Of a DNA stretch of 64,000 nucleotides, positions 50,896 through 59,536 are shown piece by piece. Origin of the DNA: Pseudoduganella ginsengisoli (GTDB lineage: Bacteria; Pseudomonadota; Gammaproteobacteria; Burkholderiales; Burkholderiaceae_D); NCBI RefSeq assembly GCF_009720865.1, contig NZ_WNLA01000024.1, forward strand, positions 25,720 to 89,719, read 5' to 3'. Position numbers and translations under genes: made by a program. How positions within the stretch are numbered: position 1 is the stretch's first letter; every line of letters starts with the position of its first letter. A model generated the notes under the pieces. The model searched no databases, was not told the DNA's origin, and saw nothing but the letters and a program-made list of their open reading frames with translations.

Positions 50896-53574
50896 GTGGG
50901 CATTTCCTCACCGGGTATCGGATCCAATCTGGACGTCAATGGCATCATCGCTAAGCTGATGGCCGTTGAGGCTGCGCCAGTAGCGACCCTGGACAAGAAA
51001 TCAGCCAGCTATCTTGCCAAAGTCACGGCTTTCGGCACGGTATCGGGCGCGTTGGGCACCTTCCAGGGGTCGTTATCCAGCCTGACGTCGCTGTCGGGCT
51101 TCCAATCCCTGAACACGAATTCCAGCGATTCCAACATCATCACCGGCTCGGCTACCAACAAGGCCCAGCCAGGCTCATACCGGGTCAGCGTTTCACAGGT
51201 TGCACAGGCGCAAACGCTGGCTTCCGGTGGCTACAAATCCACCACGTCCACGATCGGACTGGGCGCCAAGACCACCATCAATATTTCTCTGGGCACGGTG
51301 ACTGGAGGCAGCTTCGGCGTGACCAGCACGGCCCTGGGCGCCGGCGTCGTCAACGGCGGCATCACGCCGGGCGCGCTGAGCCTGAACGGCACGGCCATTG
51401 CCACCGACGGCAGCACGCGCAGCGCGAAGTTGCTGGCCGACGCCATCAATGCCAAGAGCGGCACCACGGGTGTCACGGCCAAAGCCGATACCACGCAAAC
51501 TGCCGCCACGCTGTTCGGCAATGGCGGCGCCAGCACGTTTGGCGCCATCGATACCAGCGGCGGGGGCACGTATAGCTTGTCGGTCAGCGGCATCGACATC
51601 ATCAGCCAGGCCACGGGCATTGCAGCCGGCGGCGCGGGCGGTGTCGATGCGGCCGCCATCGATGCAGTTTTGTCCGGCAACAACAGCGTGACGCAGGCGC
51701 TGGCCAATGCCAATATCACCGTGTCCGGCACGGCAGCGGCAGGCACGCTGCGCTTCTCGAATACGGATGGCAATAATATCAATGTGACGGAAAGCGTCAC
51801 GGGTGCGGTTACTGGCGGGATCGGCAACAGCGGCACGGCCAACAGCGGTTATAACGCCACCACTACCAGCACGGTCTCGCTGGTGTCGACGGACGGTACG
51901 CAAATTACCGTGGGCGGCAGCAATCCCGGCGTGGCGGGCTTGACGGCAGGCGTCAGCGGCGCGTACCAGGGCGCCACGTTTGCGCAAGACGGTACCCGTT
52001 CCAGCGGCAATATCGTCATCGACAGCACCAACAACACGCTGCAAGGCATCCGCGACGCCATCAATAAGGCCAACTTCGGCGTGACGGCCAGCATCGTGTC
52101 CGATGGCAGCAGCGGTACGCCCTATCACCTGGTGCTGGCGTCGTCGTCCACGGGCGCCAACTCGAACATGAAAATCACGGTCAGCGGCAACAACGGCGAC
52201 CCGGCCGACCCTTCCGTGGAAAGCCTGCTGGCCTATGATCCGGCCGGTACGCAAAACCTGAGCCAAAAAACCGCTGCCCTCGATACCCTGGCCAACGTCA
52301 ACGGGATTCCCGTGACCAGCCACAGCACGGGCATTACGGGCGCCATTGAAGGCGTCACCATCAATGCCGTCAAGGTCGGCAGCGCCAGCCTGTCCGTGTC
52401 GAAAGATACTGGTTCGCTGACCAGCAATATCAGTGGCTTCGTCAAGGCATTCAACGATTTGAATACGCAAATCAAGTCGGTCAGCAGCTATGATCCGGAG
52501 ACGAAAAAAGGCGGCGACTTGCTGGGCGATTCCACCATCCAGACCTTGCAAGCGTCGCTGCGGCGCCAGATGACGCAAACCATCAGCGGGCTGGAAGGCA
52601 GCAAGCTAACGTCGCTGTCGCAAATCGGCATCGCCTTCCAGAAAGATGGCACGCTGACTTTGGATAACAGCAAGCTGCAAAAAGCCATCAACACGAATTT
52701 CAATGACATCGCGGGCTTGTTTGCCGCGGTCGGCCGCAGCAGCGATCCGGACATCAGCTTTGTGTCGTCGCGCACGGCCACCAAGGCGGGCGATTACCGC
52801 ATTGATATTACCCGCCTGGCTACGCAAGCTACGCTGACCAGCGCCGCCGCTGTTCCTGCATCGACAACGATTGCTGCCGACACCGTGTGGACCGTCAAGC
52901 TGAACAGTTCGACGTCGTCGGCCGCCATCAGCACGGCGTCCGTGAAAATCCCGGCGGGCACGTACACGGCACAGGAATTGTCCAACGTCTTGCAGGCGTC
53001 GATCAATGGCGCCAGTAATTTCACGACGTCCGGCGCCACGGTATCGGCCTCCATCAACGATGACGGCACGCTGAAACTCAATTCGACCAAATATGGTTCC
53101 GGATCCAACCTGACGTTGACCAGCGATACCGGCACGGCAGTGGCCGATATCTTTGGCGCGGCAACGTCCGTGGACGGCGTCGACGTTGCCGGCACCATCG
53201 GCGGCTTTTCCGCGTCTGGCGATGGCCAGATGCTGACGGGTGCACCCGGTGCGCCGACCGAAGGCTTGAAGCTGGAAATCAAGGGCGACACCATTGGCGC
53301 GCGCGGCACGCTGGGCTTTTCGCAAGGCTATGCGTACCAGCTTGATACGCTGGCCAAGAATTACCTGGGTGCGACCGGCATCCTGACTGGCCGCACCAAG
53401 GGTTTGAATGACACAGTCAAAGATATCGGCAAGCAAAAAGATGCGTTCAACGCGAAGCTGGTCGATATTGAAGCACGTTACCGCAAGCAGTACACGGCGC
53501 TGGATACCGCGTTGTCCAGCATGAGCAAGACCGCTTCGTTCCTGACGCAGCAATTTGCATCACTGAATAAATAA
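50896..53574 (+). CDS. fliD: Flagellar filament cap protein FliD (unusually long)
   Basis: 892 residues, against about 450-700 in most FliD proteins. GTG start with AGGAG 6 bases upstream. The N-terminal FliD domain reads 'GISSPGIGSNLDVNGIIAKL', the C-terminal domain 'FNDLNTQIKSVSSYDPETKKGG' (ends cited) and 'KDAFNAKLVDIEARYRKQ'. The extra length is in the centre: several Flagellin_IN-like units, Gly/Ser/Thr/Ala rich, with repeats of the form 'LNGTAIATDG...LADAINAKSGTTGVTA'. FliD caps the filament and guides flagellin folding. Its large exposed domain may be an adhesin or antigenic part. Confidence 0.95.
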   Translation: MGISSPGIGSNLDVNGIIAKLMAVEAAPVATLDKKSASYLAKVTAFGTVSGALGTFQGSLSSLTSLSGFQSLNTNSSDSNIITGSATNKAQPGSYRVSVSQVAQAQTLASGGYKSTTSTIGLGAKTTINISLGTVTGGSFGVTSTALGAGVVNGGITPGALSLNGTAIATDGSTRSAKLLADAINAKSGTTGVTAKADTTQTAATLFGNGGASTFGAIDTSGGGTYSLSVSGIDIISQATGIAAGGAGGVDAAAIDAVLSGNNSVTQALANANITVSGTAAAGTLRFSNTDGNNINVTESVTGAVTGGIGNSGTANSGYNATTTSTVSLVSTDGTQITVGGSNPGVAGLTAGVSGAYQGATFAQDGTRSSGNIVIDSTNNTLQGIRDAINKANFGVTASIVSDGSSGTPYHLVLASSSTGANSNMKITVSGNNGDPADPSVESLLAYDPAGTQNLSQKTAALDTLANVNGIPVTSHSTGITGAIEGVTINAVKVGSASLSVSKDTGSLTSNISGFVKAFNDLNTQIKSVSSYDPETKKGGDLLGDSTIQTLQASLRRQMTQTISGLEGSKLTSLSQIGIAFQKDGTLTLDNSKLQKAINTNFNDIAGLFAAVGRSSDPDISFVSSRTATKAGDYRIDITRLATQATLTSAAAVPASTTIAADTVWTVKLNSSTSSAAISTASVKIPAGTYTAQELSNVLQASINGASNFTTSGATVSASINDDGTLKLNSTKYGSGSNLTLTSDTGTAVADIFGAATSVDGVDVAGTIGGFSASGDGQMLTGAPGAPTEGLKLEIKGDTIGARGTLGFSQGYAYQLDTLAKNYLGATGILTGRTKGLNDTVKDIGKQKDAFNAKLVDIEARYRKQYTALDTALSSMSKTASFLTQQFASLNK

Positions 53575-53587
53575 CAGGAGAGATAGT

Positions 53588-54040
53588 ATGTTCGGATCAA
53601 GGCAAACTGGCGTCAATGCCTATGCAAAAGTGGGCATCGAGACCGGCGTTCTCGCAGCCAGTCCACACAAGCTGATCGTCATGCTGTTTGACGGCGCGCT
53701 GGTTTCGATCAGCAATGCGCTGGTGAATATGCGCGCAGGCAATATCGGGGAAAAAGGCAAAGCCATCTCCAAGGCCATCATGATTATCGACAGCGGCTTG
53801 CGCGCGGCGCTGGACAAGAAAGTCGGCGGCGAAATCGCCGAGGGTCTGGACGCCCTGTACGAATACATGAGCGGGCGCTTGCTGACCGCCAACCTGAAGA
53901 ATGACCCCGCCATCCTCGAAGAAGTACAGCGCCTGCTGACGGAATTGCGCGATGCGTGGAACCAGATCGGCGACACCGCGAAGCCGCCACAGCCATCCGT
54001 TCCACCTTCGTCCCTGGCCAACAAATATGCGAGTGCGTGA
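53588..54040 (+). CDS. fliS: Flagellin chaperone FliS
   Basis: 150 residues. The four-helix FliS fold is shown by 'VNAYAKVGIETGVLAASPHK' and 'LIVMLFDGALVSISNAL', with 'GLDALYEYMSGRLLTANL'. It binds flagellin in the cytosol and keeps it export-ready. A short Pro-rich tail follows. The start is 13 bases after fliD with GGAGAGATAGT before the ATG. Confidence 0.96.
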   Translation: MFGSRQTGVNAYAKVGIETGVLAASPHKLIVMLFDGALVSISNALVNMRAGNIGEKGKAISKAIMIIDSGLRAALDKKVGGEIAEGLDALYEYMSGRLLTANLKNDPAILEEVQRLLTELRDAWNQIGDTAKPPQPSVPPSSLANKYASA

Positions 54041-54044
54041 ATAC

Positions 54045-54374
54045 ATGATGACCAACCACGAAGTATTGACGGTGTACGCTGAAATGGCAGACTTGACGGA
54101 GCAGATGCTGGACGCTGCCACGCGCAGTGAATGGGATCAGCTGGTGGAACTGGAACAGCGCTGCGCGGCCCACGTGCGCACGCTGCAGGCGGAAGAAGGG
54201 TCGGCCCCGATGGTGGGGGAACAGCGCGAGCGTAAAGTCGAGCTGATCCGTAAAATGCTGACGGCGGACCGCAAGATCCGTGATATCACGATGCCGTGGA
54301 TGGCCCAGCTGTCTGCGCTGATCAACAGTACCGGTACGGAACGCCGCCTTGTCAACGCGTACGGCGGCGTTTGA
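54045..54374 (+). CDS. fliT: FliT-like flagellar chaperone
   Basis: 109 residues, helical. 'VLTVYAEMADLTEQMLDAAT' and 'WDQLVELEQRCAAHVRTL' fit the FliT helical bundle, which binds FliD and can restrain FlhDC in enterobacteria. The start is uncertain: ATG at 54045 or 54048 is 4-7 bases after fliS, while an ATG at 54027 would overlap fliS. Confidence 0.85.
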   Translation: MMTNHEVLTVYAEMADLTEQMLDAATRSEWDQLVELEQRCAAHVRTLQAEEGSAPMVGEQRERKVELIRKMLTADRKIRDITMPWMAQLSALINSTGTERRLVNAYGGV

Positions 54375-54435
54375 TTACTTATTACGCGTGGGTGCCGGGC
54401 CTTCCAGGCCGGGTATCCACACTTTAGGAGCTTAG

Positions 54436-55953
54436 ATGTTGCCGCCGCGCCTGGACGCCACCGGCGTCAAGCCGGCCGGCGCAGTCACCCCGCCCGCCGC
54501 TGCCATTCCTGTCAGCGATGCGCGGCAAGCCATGCTGGCCCGCACCTTGAGCTCGCTGGTGGGGCAATCGATGCCGGGACAGGTGCTGTCCAACTACCAG
54601 GACGGCAGTTCACTGGTGCGCGTGGCAGGCGCTTCCGTCCGCATGATGCTGCCGCCCGGCGTGCAAGTGGGCGCCGAATTGCCGATGACCTTGTTGTCGG
54701 TCTCTCCCCGCCCCACCTTCCAGGTAGGCAATAATACGCCGCAAACTGCCGTGCCGATGTACTCGGACACGGGTTTGCCGCAGGCCGAGGCCGGCGAAGC
54801 GGCCCCATTGCCATCGCAAACCGTCCCCGTTCCGGGCCGCCAGCCCAATGCAGGAACCGGCGCCACAGCGACGCCGGCAGGCGCATTGCCGGCCGAAGTG
54901 GAAACGCTTGCGGAAGGCGCGGCGCCAAACAGCCAGCCCGCCGCCACCGGCGCCCAGCAGCAAACGCCGGGCAATGCCGCCAGCCCGGCTGACGCGGCCC
55001 ACGCGCAAGCGCTGGCTTACGCGCAGGCCGCAGCCGCCAAAGCGGCGCAATCTGTTGCCCAGCTCAAGCAGAACGCACCGCAGCCATCCACACACCCCGG
55101 CCAGGAAGCAGCGCAGCCCGGCAATGCCGCGCCCGCCCAGCAAGCCCGCCCGCAATCGCTGGGCGCGATGTTGCTGAGTAAAGCACCGCTGACGCCGGCC
55201 GACCAGTTGCCGGACCTGGGCCGCGACACGCCCGCCCCGACGCTGAGCCAGGGTGCGCGCAGCATCGCCACCGCGCTGGCCAATGCGTACCACGCGCCCG
55301 GCACGCCGGCTACCATTGCCGGTAAAACGCCCTTGGTGCAGGATGGCGCGCCAGAACCCAAACAATTGGCAAAAAGCTTGCAGGATGCGCTCGGCAGCAG
55401 CGGCTTGTTTTATGAATCGCATGTGGCGGAATGGGCGGAAGGCAAGCGTCCGCTGGCGGATTTGCAGCGCGAACCGCAAATGCAGCGGCCTGAACAGCAG
55501 ACCGGCCGCCAGAGCGCCGAATCGCTGGCGCGGGCGGCACAGGTGGCGCCGGATTTATCGGCTGCGCAAATGATCAACCAGCAATTGCATGCGCATGAAC
55601 AGCAGCGCGTGCAATGGCATGGCGAAGCGTGGCCGGGCCAGCCCATGCAGTGGGAAGTCGAACGGCAAGACCGCGATCACCCCGGCCAGCGCAAAGGGCA
55701 CGATGAGCGGGAACCGGAAACCCTGTGGCGCAGCGGTGTGCGCTTCAGCCTGCCCATGCTGGGCAAGGTGGCGGCGTCCGTCACGCTGGTGGGCGACCAG
55801 GTGCATATCCAGCTGCAGGCCGGCAGCGATGGCAGCGCTGACACGATGCGCGCGTGGGCGGGAGAATTGCAGCGGGCATTAGATGCGGCAGGTGCGCCGC
55901 TGGCGTCGCTGTCGATCGGCACGGAAGGAGCGTCCGGTGGCGAAGCAGCCTGA
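54436..55953 (+). CDS. FliK-like flagellar hook-length control protein (paralogue)
   Basis: 505 residues. A short conserved N-terminus ('LARTLSSLVGQSMPGQVLSN') leads to a long Ala/Gln/Pro-rich middle (about 120-290) and a C-terminal Flg_hook-like domain ('VRFSLPMLGKVAASVTLVGD', 'DQVHIQLQAG', 'LQRALDAAGAPLASLSIG'). The canonical fliK follows fliJ at 63220, so this is a second protein of the type. It is followed by an flhB-like gene; FliK C-domains contact FlhB, so the two may form a matched accessory pair. AGGAG lies 8 bases before the ATG. Confidence 0.85.
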   Translation: MLPPRLDATGVKPAGAVTPPAAAIPVSDARQAMLARTLSSLVGQSMPGQVLSNYQDGSSLVRVAGASVRMMLPPGVQVGAELPMTLLSVSPRPTFQVGNNTPQTAVPMYSDTGLPQAEAGEAAPLPSQTVPVPGRQPNAGTGATATPAGALPAEVETLAEGAAPNSQPAATGAQQQTPGNAASPADAAHAQALAYAQAAAAKAAQSVAQLKQNAPQPSTHPGQEAAQPGNAAPAQQARPQSLGAMLLSKAPLTPADQLPDLGRDTPAPTLSQGARSIATALANAYHAPGTPATIAGKTPLVQDGAPEPKQLAKSLQDALGSSGLFYESHVAEWAEGKRPLADLQREPQMQRPEQQTGRQSAESLARAAQVAPDLSAAQMINQQLHAHEQQRVQWHGEAWPGQPMQWEVERQDRDHPGQRKGHDEREPETLWRSGVRFSLPMLGKVAASVTLVGDQVHIQLQAGSDGSADTMRAWAGELQRALDAAGAPLASLSIGTEGASGGEAA

Positions 55954-56126
55954 CTTCCGGCCACTGCAAAGCGCGGTGGCGCTGGCATACCGCAGCGAGA
56001 GCCCGTGTATCCGAAAGGGGGGGCCAAATGGCTGAGTCACGAAATTTGCGGCCATTGCAAAGCGCCGTGGCGCTGGCATACCGCAGCGAGAGCCCGTGTA
56101 TCCGAAAGTGGGGGCCAAATGGCTGA
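55937..56126 (+). repeat. Two 91-bp tandem copies of the flhB-like gene 5' end, each a short ORF
   Basis: Copies of the same about 91-bp unit start at 55937 (GTG), 56028 (ATG) and 56119 (ATG, the intact gene). Spacing is exactly 91 bases both times. Copies 1 and 2 each encode 32 residues ('RPLQSAVALAYRSESPCIRK' is common to both) and end in a TGA that overlaps the next start as ATGGCTGA. Copy 1 has the best ribosome site (AAGGAG, 6 bases before GTG) and overlaps the fliK-like gene end. Since 91 is not a multiple of 3, each unit shifts frame. Translation of the intact gene may be coupled through the two short frames. Confidence 0.85.
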
Positions 56127-56463
56127 GTCACGAAATTTGCGGCCATTGCAAAGCGCCGTGGCGCTGGCGTACCGCAGCGGTGAACCGGCCCCGAAAGTTG
56201 TCGCCAAAGGCCGCGGCCTGGTGGCGGAACAAATTATTGCCGTGGCCAATGAACACGGCGTGCATATTCATGAGTCCAAAGAACTGGTGTCGTTGCTGAT
56301 GGACGTCGACCTGGACCGCCAGATTCCCCCGGTGCTGTACCGGATAATTGCGGAACTATTAGCGTGGCTTTATCATATTGAAGCAGCGCAAAAGTCGGGC
56401 ATGCCGCTTCCGCCACCACCTGACACCAGCTCTCCATTAACCGAAGAAGATCAAAATAGATGA
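56119..56463 (+). CDS. FlhB C-terminal-domain-like protein (FlhX type)
   Basis: 114 residues. It resembles the cytoplasmic part of the export switch protein FlhB: 'SAVALAYRSGEPAPKVVAKG', 'GLVAEQIIAVANEHGVHIHE' and 'LDRQIPPVLYRIIAELLAWL'. There is no transmembrane part and no N-P-T-H autocleavage motif. Such stand-alone FlhB-like proteins can replace part of FlhB in some bacteria. It follows the fliK-like gene and overlaps the PilZ gene by ATGA. The 5' end has been duplicated twice in tandem upstream. Confidence 0.88.
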   Translation: MAESRNLRPLQSAVALAYRSGEPAPKVVAKGRGLVAEQIIAVANEHGVHIHESKELVSLLMDVDLDRQIPPVLYRIIAELLAWLYHIEAAQKSGMPLPPPPDTSSPLTEEDQNR

Positions 56464-57215
56464 ACAGAATAGAAGCGGAACTGGAAAACTGGCACGACTT
56501 TGAAGTCGAATCGCGCAAAGAAATTATCGCCCTGCTGCGTGGCATCGGCGAAAAAAACCAGCTGATCCGCATGCTGGTGCATGGCGAATCCGACGTGTGC
56601 GTCACGTCCATCCTCGAGGTGGATGCGGACAATAACGCGGTCATCCTGGATTGCTCGATCAATCCCGACCAGAACCAGCGTATTTTAGGGGCAAGAACAC
56701 TGTCGTATGAAACCACGCTGGACAAGATCCGCATCCTGTTTTCCAGCGAGCGTGTAGAACCGTGCCGTTTCCAGGGCAACCCGGCGTTCAAGATCGCCCT
56801 GCCCCAGTCCGTGATCCGCTTGCAGCGCCGCGAGTATTACCGCATGAATACGCCGGTGACGAATCCGGTGCGCGCCGTGATTCCCCTGCCGGCGGAACTG
56901 GGCGGCGGCACCAGCAGTTTTCCGCTGGCCGACATCAGCTGCGGCGGCATTGCCATACTCGATAACAAATTGCTGCTGGGTGACACCATCGGCAAGAAAT
57001 ATGAAGATTGCCGCATTGAGTTGCCGGAAATCGGCACGGTCGTCACGAGTTTGCAAATCCGCAATATGATTGATTTGACCTTGTTGAACAACAAGACGAA
57101 CCGCCGCCTCGGCTGCCAATTCCTTGACATGCAGCGGGGGGCATTGAATTCCGTGCAACGCTACATCACCAAGCTGGAGCGCGAGCGCAACGCACGCATA
57201 GCAGGCTTGGGCTGA
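56460..57215 (+). CDS. ycgR: YcgR-type flagellar brake (PilZ, c-di-GMP receptor)
   Basis: 251 residues. N-terminal YcgR domain (about 1-115), then PilZ with the c-di-GMP motifs R-x3-R ('QRREYYRM', about 122-129) and D-x-S-x2-G ('DISCGGI'). When bound to c-di-GMP, YcgR contacts the motor and slows rotation. Its placement inside the flagellar cluster and downstream of a diguanylate cyclase about 8 kb away makes a local control loop plausible. The start overlaps the flhB-like stop. Confidence 0.93.
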   Translation: MNRIEAELENWHDFEVESRKEIIALLRGIGEKNQLIRMLVHGESDVCVTSILEVDADNNAVILDCSINPDQNQRILGARTLSYETTLDKIRILFSSERVEPCRFQGNPAFKIALPQSVIRLQRREYYRMNTPVTNPVRAVIPLPAELGGGTSSFPLADISCGGIAILDNKLLLGDTIGKKYEDCRIELPEIGTVVTSLQIRNMIDLTLLNNKTNRRLGCQFLDMQRGALNSVQRYITKLERERNARIAGLG

Positions 57216-57224
57216 TCCCGGCGC

Positions 57225-57237
57225 GGGGCCTGGCCCC
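57225..57237. repeat. Short intergenic palindrome, GGGGCC-type copy 3
   Basis: GGGGCCTGGCCCC lies 10 bases after the ycgR stop and 7 bases before the end of convergent fliE. Same core as the element at 48310. Confidence 0.65.
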
Positions 57238-57243
57238 AAATGA

Positions 57244-57591
57244 TTACACTTGCATATTCATGATGTCGTGATACGCCGACACCAGCTTGTTGCGCACCTG
57301 CACCGTGGCCTGGAAGTTGATGCTGGCCTTTTGCATGGAAATCATCACGTCGGACAGGCTGACCGAGTCATCGCCCATTTGAAACCGCTTGCCCAGCGCC
57401 TCTGACTGGTTCTGGCTTTCCGCCACGGCATCCAGCGACTTTTTCAAGGCATCGGAAAACTCGACTTTTGCAGCGGGCGCTTCGGTTTTGATGGCCGGCG
57501 GCGTCGCCTGCGGACGGGCCGCATGCGCTTTCAATTGCTCCATCATTGCCTGGATACGGCTGCTGTCGATGCCGAGACCGCTGGTTTTCAT
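57244..57591 (-). CDS. fliE: Flagellar hook-basal body protein FliE
   Basis: 115 residues. 'FSDALKKSLDAVAESQNQSE' and 'DVMISMQKASINFQATVQVR' followed by 'NKLVSAYHDIMNMQV' are the family signatures. FliE joins the MS ring to the rod. It is divergent from fliF, with 202 bases between the starts holding both promoters; no clear sigma-54 or sigma-28 site was recognised there. Confidence 0.96.
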   Translation of the reverse strand: MKTSGLGIDSSRIQAMMEQLKAHAARPQATPPAIKTEAPAAKVEFSDALKKSLDAVAESQNQSEALGKRFQMGDDSVSLSDVMISMQKASINFQATVQVRNKLVSAYHDIMNMQV

Positions 57592-57793
57592 TTTGACCTC
57601 ACTTTGTTGCTTACATGGAACACAGCCACAGGTAAAATAGGTGGCGGTCCCGTCAGTGCTGGCAGAATATCAGTCGCTGCGCCAGCCGCCAGCGTGGAGC
57701 AACGCGGTAAACCTGCCCTTATTTCCAGGATCGCCTCCCGCCCGGCTGCACCATAATGTGCAACAGCATCCACCAATCTCATCCTGAACAGCC

Positions 57794-59536
57794 ATGGCAG
57801 CAGCCGCCGAACAACTCGATATCGAAGAACCAGCGGAACCGGTTGAACCGGAAGTCAAACCGCCCTTCCTGCAAACCCAGATGGGTAAATGGGTGGTGCG
57901 CGGCGCCGGCGCGGCTGCCTTGCTGGCATTGGTCATCGCGCTGTGGCTGTGGAACCAGCCGCCCGCCTACGGTGTGCTGTTCTCGAATTACACGGACCGC
58001 GACGGCGGCGCCATCACGGCCGCGCTGGACCAGATGCAGGTCAAGCACAAGTTTTCTGAAAACGGCCAGGCCATCCTGGTGCCGACCGAGCAAGTGCACG
58101 ACGTGCGCCTGAAACTGGCGGCGCAAGGTTTGCCGAAAGGCGGCAACGTCGGCTTCGAGCTGATGGAAAACCAGAAGCTGGGCGTGTCGCAATTCCACGA
58201 ACAAGTCAATTACCAGCGCGCGCTCGAAGGCGAACTGGCGCGCTCGATTGAATCGCTGTCCACCGTGCAATCGGCCCGTGTACACCTGGCGATGCCAAAA
58301 CCTTCCGTGTTCGTGCGCGAACAGCAAAAGCCGACCGCGTCCGTCATCCTGACCTTGCACCCGAACCGCCAGCTCGATCCCGCGCAATCGTCGGCCATCG
58401 TGCACCTGGTGGCATCGTCGGTACCGGAATTGCTGCCATCGAACGTCACCATTGTCGATGGCGCCGGCAACCTGCTGTCGAACCAGAACAAAGGCAATGA
58501 AGCGGGATTGAATAAAAACCTGGACGCCAGCCAGCTGAAATACGTGCAGGAAGTCCAGAAGCAAGTCATCAAGCAAGTCGAATCCATCGTCCTGCCTATC
58601 GTGGGCGAGGGTAACGTGCGCGCCGAAGCCGTGGCCGACGTGGACTTTGCCGCCGTGGAACAGGCTGCCGAATCGTATAAACCCAATTCGCCGCCGGCCG
58701 CCTCCGCCATCCGCAGCCAGCAAAGCAGTGAAACCAACGGCAGCGGCAATGCCAATCCCAACGGCGTGCCAGGCGCCCTGTCGAACCAGCCGCCTGGCGC
58801 CGCGACGGCGCCACTGACCACGACGCCGCCAGGCACGGCCCCTGCCCCCGGCACGCCGGCCGGCACGCAAACCACGGCAGCGAACGGTCCGAACCACAAG
58901 GAATCGACCACCAATTACGAAGTCGACAAGACCGTGCGCTATGAACAAAAGGCCATGGCCGGCCTGAAGCGCATGACGGTGGGCGTCGTCATCAATTACC
59001 GCCGCTTTGTCGATGCCAAGACCGGCAAAGTCACGATCAAGCCTTACACGCCGGCGGAAATGGAAAATATCCGCAACCTGGTGCGCGAAGCCATGGGCTT
59101 TAACCAGGAGCGGGGCGATTCGCTGAGCGTCGCGAATGCCCCGTTTGACGGCGTTGACAAGCCATTTGAACCGCCTGTCGTGCTGGACTGGTGGCGTGAT
59201 CCGGCCAACTTGCCGCTGGCAAAAGAATTGGCGAAGTTCCTGATTACCGCGCTGATTCTGCTGTACATCTTGCTGCGCATCGTGCGTCCAATGATGCGGC
59301 CAGTCTTCAAGAAAATTGACGAGATCAACGAGCCTGAGCCAGAACCGGTTGAAGAAGTCATTGAAGAGCCTGAAGGCCCGACAGAAGAAGAGCTGCTGGA
59401 GATGGAACTGGCTAAAATGGAAGAAAACACGGCCCGTACCTACCGCGACAACCTGGCGCTGGCCAAGAAACTCGCGATCGACGACCCTCGTATTGTTGCC
59501 AATGTGATCAAGGAATGGATAGGCGCAAATGACTGA
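57794..59536 (+). CDS. fliF: Flagellar MS-ring protein FliF
   Basis: 580 residues. A first membrane helix (about 38-56), two periplasmic ring-building motifs ('YGVLFSNYTDRDGGAITAAL', 'SVILTLHPNRQL'), a Gly/Pro/Thr-rich loop (about 310-365), a second helix (about 480-500, 'FLITALILLYILLRIV') and a C-terminal FliG-binding tail ('LALAKKLAIDDPRIVANVIK'). It forms the base ring around the export gate. The last 8 bases overlap fliG. Confidence 0.97.
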   Translation: MAAAAEQLDIEEPAEPVEPEVKPPFLQTQMGKWVVRGAGAAALLALVIALWLWNQPPAYGVLFSNYTDRDGGAITAALDQMQVKHKFSENGQAILVPTEQVHDVRLKLAAQGLPKGGNVGFELMENQKLGVSQFHEQVNYQRALEGELARSIESLSTVQSARVHLAMPKPSVFVREQQKPTASVILTLHPNRQLDPAQSSAIVHLVASSVPELLPSNVTIVDGAGNLLSNQNKGNEAGLNKNLDASQLKYVQEVQKQVIKQVESIVLPIVGEGNVRAEAVADVDFAAVEQAAESYKPNSPPAASAIRSQQSSETNGSGNANPNGVPGALSNQPPGAATAPLTTTPPGTAPAPGTPAGTQTTAANGPNHKESTTNYEVDKTVRYEQKAMAGLKRMTVGVVINYRRFVDAKTGKVTIKPYTPAEMENIRNLVREAMGFNQERGDSLSVANAPFDGVDKPFEPPVVLDWWRDPANLPLAKELAKFLITALILLYILLRIVRPMMRPVFKKIDEINEPEPEPVEEVIEEPEGPTEEELLEMELAKMEENTARTYRDNLALAKKLAIDDPRIVANVIKEWIGAND

